Shown: positions 1 through 6,767 of the stretch, piece by piece
How positions within the stretch are numbered: position 1 is the stretch's first letter
Layout of the letters: the number at the start of each line of letters is the position of its first letter
Assembly: GCA_011049455.1 (NCBI GenBank)
Contig: DSBL01000130.1
Span: 1 to 60,130, forward strand
DNA length: 60,130 nucleotides
Direction: 5' to 3'
Origin: Desulfonatronum sp.
GTDB taxonomy: Bacteria > Desulfobacterota > Desulfovibrionia > Desulfovibrionales > Desulfonatronaceae
The notes under the pieces: generated by a model
The model's input: only the letters and a program-made list of their open reading frames with translations
What the model was told of the DNA's origin: nothing
The model's database searches: none
Made by a program: the position numbers and the translations under genes

Positions 1-450
1 AATGGCCGCTGGTGTGACAACGGCGATGGAACGGTTACAGACCTTCTCGGATACAACGGCAAGGGCAAGGGCCTGGTTTGGCTCAAGGATGCTGGTTGGG
101 GTGGACAAAGAGCATGGAGAGTTAATATGGTGGATAGTCATAATGACGCCCATACCCGCGCAGGCACGTTATCCTCTGGTACTGCTGGTTTGACTGACGG
201 CTCCGTTCTGGGTGATTGGCGACTGCCAACTCTGAAAGAATTGGTGGCGCTAACCAAAGGAACGCATCAAATCAGATCCGATTCACCCGGACCGTTTAAC
301 GGCATACAGTGGAGCTGGTATTGGTCGGGTACGACGAGCGAGAACTTTTGGAGCATGGCGTGGTACGTTTTCCTGTCCGGAAATGCCAGTGACTCAAGCG
401 TCGTTAAGACCGCCTCGGGGTATGTGTGGCCCGTTCGCGGAGGGCAATAG
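1..450 (+). CDS. DUF1566 (Lcl C-terminal) domain protein, 5' truncated by window edge
   Basis: The plus-strand frame is open from base 1 to a TAG at 448-450, so only the C-terminal ~149 residues are visible. The segment begins with the DNGDGTVTD motif typical of DUF1566 proteins. It continues with LVWLKDAGW, GDWRLPTLKEL, a YWSGTT motif and a terminal YVWPVRGGQ. DUF1566 is a C-type-lectin-like fold found in surface or secreted proteins, and it is a known class of diversity-generating-retroelement (DGR) target. The last ~40 codons, from YWSGTT to the stop, look like a DGR variable region: Ser, Gly, Asn, Asp and Ala are scattered where templates carry AAC codons. No reverse transcriptase or template repeat lies in the window. 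Family assignment is firm; DGR targeting is inference. Confidence 0.75.
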   Translation, partial: NGRWCDNGDGTVTDLLGYNGKGKGLVWLKDAGWGGQRAWRVNMVDSHNDAHTRAGTLSSGTAGLTDGSVLGDWRLPTLKELVALTKGTHQIRSDSPGPFNGIQWSWYWSGTTSENFWSMAWYVFLSGNASDSSVVKTASGYVWPVRGGQ

Positions 451-695
451 AAAATGCTAAATCTTTGACCGTTGGCGATTTAGGCACAGGGGCCGCTTTC
501 CTATCCCGGCCCGGATCTCCAACCCCAGCCTGCGCCATGGTCACTCCGCTGCCAAACGCTGCGGCGGGGCCGGGGCCGAGGGCGCTGGAGGGATTGGGGT
601 GATGCGGCGGGGGAAGGGGGTTGAGAGCAGATTCTATCCAATCAGCACAATTTGTTTTTTGGCAATCTTTTGGCAATCTTCAGGTTAACCAAACG
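451..695. other. Gene-free stretch with tandem TTTTGGCAATC repeat
   Basis: No convincing gene between the DUF1566 stop and the tRNA terminator. The middle is very G-rich (about 540-620). An 11-bp motif, TTTTGGCAATC, occurs twice in tandem at about 657-679. The stretch lies downstream of the tRNA-Ala 3' end, a usual integration side for tRNA-targeting elements, but I see no copy of the tRNA 3' end that would mark an att site. Confidence 0.4.
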
Positions 696-733
696 AAAAA
701 AGGGCTAGGTCAATATGACCTAAACCCTTGTTT
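696..733 (-). terminator. Intrinsic terminator of tRNA-Ala
   Basis: On the minus strand, just past the tRNA 3' end, GGGTTTAGGTC pairs with GACCTAGCCC around a short loop, followed by a run of six T. The plus strand also reads as a hairpin with a shorter T run. Confidence 0.75.
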
Positions 734-737
734 TCTT

Positions 738-813
<76 letters not shown>

Positions 814-825
814 GAACGAAGAAAT

Positions 826-855
826 AAGATATATTCAAGTGTCCGGATATGTCAA
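826..855 (-). promoter_or_regulatory. Sigma-70-type promoter of tRNA-Ala
   Basis: On the minus strand a perfect -35 TTGACA (850-855) is followed after 16 bp by TATATC (828-833), or after 18 bp by TATCTT. The tRNA 5' end is about 13-15 bp further on, the expected distance for a tRNA transcript start with a very short leader. Confidence 0.7.
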
Positions 856-1000
856 GAGCTGGCCGCAAAAAAACCGCTCAGCCCGTTTGGGACAAACTCA
901 TGCATCAAACACGAAAAAAAGCAGTCTTCTCACCGGACCCGCCCGACAAAAGCACGGCCGCAAAGACTTTTTCCGGCAATCCCAGGCAAGGCCGAGGGTC

Positions 1001-1624
1001 TTATCCCAGCTTCTCCTTGCTCAGTCTGGTTGCGATTTCCGCCACATGCCGGCCCTGGTACCGGGCCCCGTCCAGTTCGTTGGCCGACGGCATCCGTTCG
1101 CCCTGGCCCCCGGCTATGGTGGACGCGCCGTAGGGCGAGCAGCCCGTGATCTCGTCCATGCGCGTCTGCCCCTGAAAGGAATAGGGCAGCCCCACCACCA
1201 CCATGCCCTGGTGCAGCAGATAGGGGATAAACGTGAGGATAGTGGATTCCTGGCCGCCGTGCTGGGTGGCCGAACTTGTAAACACGCTGCCCACCTTGCC
1301 GATCAGCCTGCCCTCAGCCCACAGTCCGCCCGTGGCGTCCAGAAACTGGCGCATCTGCCCGACCATGTTGCCAAAGCGAGTGGGCGTGCCGAATATGATC
1401 GCGTCCGCCTGGGCCAGCTCGTCCACAGTGCACACCGGCACCTGGGCCATGTTCTTCTGGGCTTCCAGGGCGCCCATCTTGGCCAGCACCTGCTGGGGCA
1501 GGGTTTCCGGCACCCGGCGCAGTTCGATCCGGGCGCCGGGCACCTGGGCCGCGCCTTCGGCCACGGCCCGGGCCATGGCATGGACATGCCCGTACATGGA
1601 ATAATAGACGATCAGCGCTTTCAT
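1001..1624 (-). CDS. wrbA: NAD(P)H:quinone oxidoreductase, WrbA family
   Basis: A 207-residue flavodoxin-fold protein that should bind FMN and reduce quinones by two electrons in the cytoplasm, limiting redox-cycling damage. The N-terminus [12 protein letters not shown] is the flavodoxin phosphate-binding loop. Family-typical segments follow: [39 protein letters not shown], and a [12 protein letters not shown] loop. Length matches the family (about 200). A good Shine-Dalgarno, GGAGGTG, precedes the ATG. It appears monocistronic; a family A repeat lies upstream and the tRNA-Ala downstream. Confidence 0.93.
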   Translation of the reverse strand: MKALIVYYSMYGHVHAMARAVAEGAAQVPGARIELRRVPETLPQQVLAKMGALEAQKNMAQVPVCTVDELAQADAIIFGTPTRFGNMVGQMRQFLDATGGLWAEGRLIGKVGSVFTSSATQHGGQESTILTFIPYLLHQGMVVVGLPYSFQGQTRMDEITGCSPYGASTIAGGQGERMPSANELDGARYQGRHVAEIATRLSKEKLG

Positions 1625-1691
1625 GGTGCACCTCCAGCGGGTTCTATTGAGGGTTCACGGTTCAATGGTTCAATGGTTCAATGGTTTGTAA

Positions 1692-1921
1692 CTACTCACC
1701 ATATATGGCCTATGGCTGGTTTGCCTTGATTTGGCTTTGTCGCAACTCCTTCGCCGGCCTCGTAACGTCGAACCATTGCCAGCCATGAACAAAAGCATAT
1801 GCTTTCTGCGTTTGGCAATGGTTCGACTGACGATGTCAGGCTCAGTCGGACAGGCGACACAGCCAAATCAAGGCAAACCAGCCATGCTGTGCATGCAGCA
1901 AAAATTGTGCTGAACGGTTAC
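1692..1921. repeat. Family A palindromic repeat, copy A1
   Basis: Two 32-nt arms (1712-1743 and 1854-1885) form an inverted repeat with one mismatch, beginning ATGGCTGGTTTGCCTTGATT. They enclose a 110-bp core (1744-1853) that holds a second palindrome around GAACCATTGCC/GGCAATGGTTC. Related copies lie at 4610-4853 and 6472-6683. The outer flanks of A1 and A2 (left CTCACCATATAT, right GCAAAAATTGTGC) are in the same orientation, but the A1 core is reverse-complemented relative to A2. A short tandem of TTCAATGG (1661-1685) lies just to the left. The open frames inside the element are not genes. Confidence 0.85.
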
Positions 1922-1934
1922 AATAATTTTTTCT

Positions 1935-2957
1935 TTATTCCGTCCTCCGTCCTCCTGAAAGACATGCAATCCGGGCCAAGCCTTCCAGTTCCTCGGCCAA
2001 GGCCAGGGCCTCGCCCAGGTCCCGGCCCCAGCAGACCAGGCCGTGGCTTTCCATGAACAGCGCGGGATAGCCCATGGACGCGCGGCCGACCTGGCTGGCC
2101 AGTTCCTTGCTGCCCGGTGCGTTCGCGGGCAGCCGGATCATCTGCTTAATCCAGTGCCGGGCTTCAAACAAGGGCAGGGCCAGAAAATCGCTGTCGGTCC
2201 GGGACAGGCTCAAGGCCAGCAGATGCGGGGGGTGGACATGGACCACGGCCTGGGCCTTGGGCTGGGCAGCGTACACAGCCCGGTGCAAGGCCGCCTCCGT
2301 GGAGGCCCGGCCCGGGCCCAAGGCGCTTCCGGAGGCCAAATCCACGGCCACCAGGTCCCCGGGGCGCAAGCGGCCCTTGGCGCTCCCGGAAACCGTGATG
2401 ATCATTGCCTCCCCCTGGCGCAGGCTCAAATTGCCGTTGGCTCCGCTGAACAGGCCGCGCTGCCAGGCCCGCTCGCCGATCTCTTGGAGCTGCAGGGCCT
2501 CCCGGGCGCTGATGCGCGGGCCCCAGGGCGCGATATGCGGACCGTCCCTGCCCAGCACCGGCTTGATGTCCAAAACTACAGTCTGGTCCAGCACTTCCAA
2601 AGCAAACACGTCCAGAACGCCCGTGTCCGGATTCACCCCCATGATCCGCACGCGATGCAATCCGATGGGATTGGGCCGATGCGGGGATCGCAGGGCAAAA
2701 ACACCCTGCAAAGGATTGTCCGGGTTGCCCTGGGCCCGGCCGCTCAACCGGTCCCTGCGGCCCAAATGCAGCCAAGTCAGAACCTCCACCTCCTGGCCCG
2801 CGGCCAAGCCCCTGAGGGCCGACAAATATTCCGGCACAACCTCGATCCTGGCCATGGGGGCGTCCGCGCCGCCCTGCTTCGGGCAGTCCGCAAGGTTTTT
2901 CAAAGACGAATGCACATGGCCGATGGGCACAAGGACAAGGTCCATAACGCGATCCAT
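1935..2957 (-). CDS. Fusion: TrmO/TsaA-type tRNA methyltransferase + class II aldolase/adducin domain
   Basis: A 340-residue two-domain protein. Residues about 5-140 are a TsaA/TrmO domain, known to methylate N6 of the t6A base at tRNA position 37 with S-adenosylmethionine; the signature SPHRPNPIGLHRVRI is present. Residues about 150-335 are a class II aldolase/adducin domain of the L-fuculose-phosphate aldolase type, with the GANGNLSLR substrate loop, the metal-binding HVHPPH pair and a later ESHGLVCWG histidine. Both halves look complete with no stop or frameshift between them, so the fusion seems genuine. Two starts are possible (2957, or the ATG at 2942). The joint function is unknown; the domain calls are firm. 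Confidence 0.85.
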   Translation of the reverse strand: MDRVMDLVLVPIGHVHSSLKNLADCPKQGGADAPMARIEVVPEYLSALRGLAAGQEVEVLTWLHLGRRDRLSGRAQGNPDNPLQGVFALRSPHRPNPIGLHRVRIMGVNPDTGVLDVFALEVLDQTVVLDIKPVLGRDGPHIAPWGPRISAREALQLQEIGERAWQRGLFSGANGNLSLRQGEAMIITVSGSAKGRLRPGDLVAVDLASGSALGPGRASTEAALHRAVYAAQPKAQAVVHVHPPHLLALSLSRTDSDFLALPLFEARHWIKQMIRLPANAPGSKELASQVGRASMGYPALFMESHGLVCWGRDLGEALALAEELEGLARIACLSGGRRTE

Positions 2958-3114
2958 GGATTACAAGGTCCGGGTCTTCAGGTTCTTCATGTGTTGGTCT
3001 TTGCCGCGGTTCTCCATTGGCCACTCGACGATCTGACGTACGCCGGGGGAACTGCTTGTCGCCCGCATCCGCAAACTCCTTCGACGTTACATATAAATCT
3101 CCCTTTCTTTTTCC

Positions 3115-4545
3115 TCAAGCCCGAATGACCCGCTGCAGGTCAACGCCGTATTTGCGCATCCGGTTGAGCACCGTGACCCGGTTGATGCCCAGGATCCTGG
3201 CCGCCTCGGACTTGTTGCCTTTGGCTTGGCGCAGGGCCTGGACAAGCCGGTCCTTCTGATCCCCTCCGTCATTGCTGCTGTCCCGGGAAACGATCTCCCC
3301 GGCCAGGCCCATGGTGATGTTCACGGGCAGATGCTCCGGCTCGATCCGGCCCTCGTCGGCCAGCACAAAGGCGTATTCCAGGGCGCTTTTGAGCTCGCGG
3401 ACATTACCCGGCCAGGGATACTCCATGAACAGCCGCAACGCACCGGGGCTCAGGCCCTTGATGTCCTTCTCGCTCTTGAGGCGCAATCGCCGGATGAAGA
3501 AATCCGCCAGCAGGGGGACGTCCTCCAGGCGTTCGCGCAGGGCAGGCAGATACAGGGGAATGACGTTGATCCGGTAGAACAGGTCCTCCCTGAACCGGCC
3601 CTGGGTGATCAACTGCTGCAGGTTTTTGTTGGTGGCGGTGATGATCCGCACGTCCACGGAAAGCTGCCGGTTGTCCCCGACCCGCTCGAAGGTCTTTGTC
3701 TCCAGCACGCGCAGCAGCTTGACCTGCACGGACATGGGCAGGTCACCGATCTCGTCCAGAAAGATGTCCCCGCCGTGGGCCGCCTCGAAGCGCCCCTGGC
3801 GATGCCGGATTGCGCCGGTGAACGCGCCCTTGACATGGCCGAACAGCTCGCTCTCCAGGAGGGCCTCGTTCAGGGCCGCGCAGTTGAACTGCACGTAAGG
3901 CTCGCCGCTTCTGGGACCCAGTTCGTGGACGGCCCTGGCCGCCAGCTCCTTGCCCGTGCCGGACTCGCCGCAGATAAATATCGGCGCGTCGCTTGGCGCG
4001 GCCTTTTCGATCAGATGGAACATGGCGCGCATCTTCGCAGAACGTCCGACCATGCCGTGGAACATGGTTTGCTCCTCCAGCATCCCCGAAAGCTGCCGCA
4101 GTTCATTGTTCTTGCGGTCCAGTTCGGACAGGTCGGTCATGGTCTCCACGGCGCCCAGGGGCGCGCCGTCCTCCGCGAAAAGCAGGGCAGCGGTCTTCAG
4201 GATGGGCACATAGGCGCCGTCCTTGCGCATCACGTGACACTTGCTGCGCATGCATCCACGCTGCTCAAAAAGCCTGCACCACGCCTGGCGGGCCTCGGAG
4301 CGGACCAGGCGGCAGGCGTCGCACTTGAAAAGCGTGCAGTTGGCGCCGATCAATTCCTCCCGTGAATACCCGCTGAGCTCCTCCAGGGCGCGGTTGACCA
4401 GTTTGATGGTGCCGTTGGGGTCCACCACCAGCAGTCCCTCCTGCATGATTTCCACAATCTCCCGCCAATGGCCTTCCAGCGGAGGATTTTCAAAAAAAGG
4501 GGCTTGGGACCTCTGGGTGGTGGAGGGGTGAAAGCAGATGCTCAT
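3115..4545 (-). CDS. Sigma-54-dependent regulator with cysteine-rich PAS domain
   Basis: A 476-residue one-component enhancer-binding protein. Order: PAS domain (about 25-140); AAA+ sigma-54 activation domain (about 165-395) with Walker A GESGTGKE, an intact GAFTGA loop, Walker B DIFLDEIGDLP and the WPGNVREL motif; Fis-type helix-turn-helix (about 430-472, KGNKSEAARILGINRVTV). It lacks a receiver domain, so the PAS domain is presumably the sensor. The PAS half carries six cysteines in short order (CTLFKCDAC, then WC, GC and KC), which suggests a redox or metal signal; this is inference. The ATG at 4545 has the Shine-Dalgarno TTGGAG. It is divergent from a second PAS/sigma-54 regulator, with repeat A2 in between. 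Confidence 0.9.
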   Translation of the reverse strand: MSICFHPSTTQRSQAPFFENPPLEGHWREIVEIMQEGLLVVDPNGTIKLVNRALEELSGYSREELIGANCTLFKCDACRLVRSEARQAWCRLFEQRGCMRSKCHVMRKDGAYVPILKTAALLFAEDGAPLGAVETMTDLSELDRKNNELRQLSGMLEEQTMFHGMVGRSAKMRAMFHLIEKAAPSDAPIFICGESGTGKELAARAVHELGPRSGEPYVQFNCAALNEALLESELFGHVKGAFTGAIRHRQGRFEAAHGGDIFLDEIGDLPMSVQVKLLRVLETKTFERVGDNRQLSVDVRIITATNKNLQQLITQGRFREDLFYRINVIPLYLPALRERLEDVPLLADFFIRRLRLKSEKDIKGLSPGALRLFMEYPWPGNVRELKSALEYAFVLADEGRIEPEHLPVNITMGLAGEIVSRDSSNDGGDQKDRLVQALRQAKGNKSEAARILGINRVTVLNRMRKYGVDLQRVIRA

Positions 4546-4609
4546 GGCGTCTCCAAGAACGGGTAAACCGCATGCTCCCTCAATGCGGTGTTACCATATG
4601 TGGAACGAA

Positions 4610-4853
4610 CTCCTCACCATATATCAGTGATGGGATGGCCTATGGCTGGTTTGCCTTGATTTGGCTTTGTCGCCTGTCTGACTGAGCCTGACATCGTTAG
4701 TCGAACCATTGCCAAACGCAGAAAGCACATGCTTTTGTTCATGGCTGGCAATGGTTCGACGTTACGAGGTCGGCGAAGGAGTTGCAACGAAGCCAAATCA
4801 AGGCAAACCAGCCATGCCGTGCATAAAGCAAAAATTGTGCCGAACAATTACTA
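4610..4853. repeat. Family A palindromic repeat, copy A2
   Basis: Arms at 4642-4673 and 4784-4815 match those of A1. The 110-bp core (4674-4783) matches the reverse complement of the A1 core with about four differences, while the flanks on both sides match A1 in direct orientation. It sits in the intergenic region between two divergent sigma-54 regulators. The left flank is slightly longer than in A1, with an insertion CAGTGATGGG near 4625. Confidence 0.85.
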
Positions 4854-4947
4854 TGAAACATGATTAATCAGTTGTCAACAACACCGGACAAGACATCCCA
4901 AAGTAAAAAAAAAATTATTCATGAGAAATCAATGAGGTATAGGTATT

Positions 4948-4976
4948 TTCACGTTGGCATGCCCTGTGCTTATAAT
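4948..4976 (+). promoter_or_regulatory. Candidate promoter of the 5092 regulator (overlapping sigma-70 and sigma-54 motifs)
   Basis: TTCACG (4948-4953), a 17-bp spacer and a perfect TATAAT (4971-4976) make a sigma-70-type promoter about 115 bp before the start codon. The spacer also contains TTGGCATGCCCTGTGCTT (4954-4971), with GG and GC separated by 10 bp as in sigma-54 -24/-12 elements, though the match to TTGC is imperfect. Confidence 0.5.
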
Positions 4977-5091
4977 CGAACAAGGGTGGGCAGCCCACCG
5001 GGCCGAAGTGTGAACGTTTCTCCACGCCCCGACAATCGGGAGATTTTTCATTGAATGAACCCCCCATTCCCCAAAGCAAGCGAGGTGAACA

Positions 5092-6459
5092 ATGGACATG
5101 ACCGATACGCCCACGGACAACGCCATCCTGAACCACCTGGCCGTAGGGGTGTTCACCGTGGACCACGCCTTCAGGATCACCTCCTTCAACAAGAAGGCTT
5201 CGGAAATCACCGGATTCGGCCGGCACAAGGCCCTGGGCCGGCGCTGCTATGAAATTTTCCGGGCGGATACCTGCTCCGGCAACTGCCCGTTGAAACGCGC
5301 CATGGAGAACAATGCGGAAGTCATCAAGCAACGGGTGAAAATCATCAGCCAGAACAACCGGGAAGTCCCGGTGGAAGTGTCCACCTCGGTGCTCAGGGAC
5401 CGGGCCGGCCAGGTTGTCGGCGGGGTGGAAACCCTGTTGGACGACAGCGCCAGGACCCTGTTGGAAAAGCAGATCGAGAGATCCTATACGTTCGAGGACA
5501 TCCTGGGACGTTCCAAGCCCATTCTTGATCTTTTCGAGATCCTCCCGACCATGGCCGCTTCGGACGTCACGGTTCTGGTGCAGGGGGAAACCGGCACGGG
5601 CAAGGGACTCATCGCCCACGCCCTGCACAACACCAGTCCGCGCCGGGAAAAGCCTTTTGTGAAGGTGAATTGCGCGGCCCTGCCCCAGAATCTTTTGGAG
5701 TCGGAACTGTTCGGATATCGCCAGGGCGCGTTCACCGACGCGCGCAAGGACAAGCCCGGCCTGTTCGAAATGGCCGGGGCGGGGACCATTTTTCTCGATG
5801 AAGTCGGGGACTTGCCCATGGCCATGCAGGCAAAACTGCTGCAGGTTCTTGAAGACCGCCAATACTACGCCCTGGGCGCGGTGCACCCTTCGCGGATGCG
5901 GGCCAGAATCCTGGCCTCCACCAACAGGGACCTGGAAGACATGGTCGCGCAAGGCGCCTTTCGCGGCGACCTGTACTATCGGTTGAAGGTGGCCGTTGTG
6001 GAAGCTCCGCCGCTTCGGAACCGGCAGGACGACATCTTGTTGCTGGCCCAGCATTTCCTGCGCCAAGCCGCGGCCCTGGAGGGCAAGCATCTTGCCGGCC
6101 TGGCCCCGGACGCCCTGCAGGTGCTCATGGAACACGCCTGGCCCGGCAATGTTCGCGAACTGAAAAACGTCATGGACTACGCGGCCCTGGTGTGCGACCA
6201 GGGCATGGTCCGCAGGGAGGAACTGCCCCGCTATCTGCTGCATCCGCCCAATTGCTGCCTGGAAGCCTCTCTTACACCGGCCGAAGCAGAGCCGCCCCAA
6301 CGCAATCAGGAACAGGAACGCCTGGCCGCCACCCTGAACGAGCATGGCTGGAATCGCCAGGCCGCGGCCAATTCCCTGGGCGTCAGCCGAACCACCTTGT
6401 GGCGGTTGATGCGCAAGCACAATCTGGGATGCCCCCGGAGCACTGAAACGCTGAGATGA
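5092..6459 (+). CDS. PAS-domain sigma-54-dependent regulator with variant GAFTDA loop
   Basis: A 455-residue one-component enhancer-binding protein. The PAS domain (about 12-120) contains CYEIFRADTCSGNCPLK, a three-cysteine cluster seen in a subset of PAS sensors. The AAA+ domain (about 130-365) has Walker A GETGTGKG, Walker B TIFLDEVGDLP and WPGNVREL. A Fis-type helix-turn-helix is at about 405-447 (NRQAAANSLGVSRTTLWRLM). The sigma-54 contact loop reads GAFTDA instead of GAFTGA, a natural variant whose activation competence is uncertain. The ATG at 5092 follows GAGGTG. The gene runs towards repeat A3 and a terminator. It may control the convergent cytochrome operon, but only proximity suggests this. 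Confidence 0.9.
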   Translation: MDMTDTPTDNAILNHLAVGVFTVDHAFRITSFNKKASEITGFGRHKALGRRCYEIFRADTCSGNCPLKRAMENNAEVIKQRVKIISQNNREVPVEVSTSVLRDRAGQVVGGVETLLDDSARTLLEKQIERSYTFEDILGRSKPILDLFEILPTMAASDVTVLVQGETGTGKGLIAHALHNTSPRREKPFVKVNCAALPQNLLESELFGYRQGAFTDARKDKPGLFEMAGAGTIFLDEVGDLPMAMQAKLLQVLEDRQYYALGAVHPSRMRARILASTNRDLEDMVAQGAFRGDLYYRLKVAVVEAPPLRNRQDDILLLAQHFLRQAAALEGKHLAGLAPDALQVLMEHAWPGNVRELKNVMDYAALVCDQGMVRREELPRYLLHPPNCCLEASLTPAEAEPPQRNQEQERLAATLNEHGWNRQAAANSLGVSRTTLWRLMRKHNLGCPRSTETLR

Positions 6460-6471
6460 AAAACCGGTGTG

Positions 6472-6683
6472 CCTCCTCACCACGTTCGGTTTATGGCGGG
6501 TTGCCGTGTTTTGGCTGTGTCGCTTGTCTGACTGAACCTGGCATTGTTCGTCGAACCATTGCCATACGCAGGCGGCACATACTTTTGTTCCCTGACTGCA
6601 ATGGTTCGACGGTACAAGCCCGGAGAAGGAGTGGCGACAAAGCCGAAACACGGCAATCCGGCCATGCTTCGTGGACCCCTTCA
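6472..6683. repeat. Family A palindromic repeat, copy A3 (diverged)
   Basis: The more diverged third copy. Left arm GGGTTGCCGTGTTTTGGCTG and its complement near 6640-6665 enclose a core with GAACCATTGCCA and TGCAATGGTTCGAC. The core orientation matches A2. It sits between the 3' ends of the 5092 regulator and the convergent cytochrome gene. Confidence 0.75.
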
Positions 6684-6707
6684 TGTTTTGTAAGGGGTTG
6701 TAAAACC

Positions 6708-6751
6708 AAAAAAAGCCGTCTCCAGGAAAATGCCTGGAGACGGCCATTTTT
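6708..6751. terminator. Bidirectional intrinsic terminator
   Basis: A perfect 12-bp stem, GCCGTCTCCAGG (6715-6726) with CCTGGAGACGGC (6733-6744), has a 6-nt loop. It is preceded by an A run and followed by a T run, so it serves both the plus-strand regulator and the minus-strand cytochrome operon. Confidence 0.9.
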
Positions 6752-6767
6752 CGCAGGTTGCCAGTTG

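Noticed and set aside
1731-1913. Short open frames conserved between repeat copies A1, A2 and A3 (both strands)
   Set aside because: The similarity comes from the repeat DNA itself, including its inverted core. There is no ribosome site and the frames do not keep a common start.
4915-6747. A 610-codon minus-strand open frame
   Set aside because: It is antisense to the PAS/sigma-54 regulator and runs into repeat A3; no domain visible.
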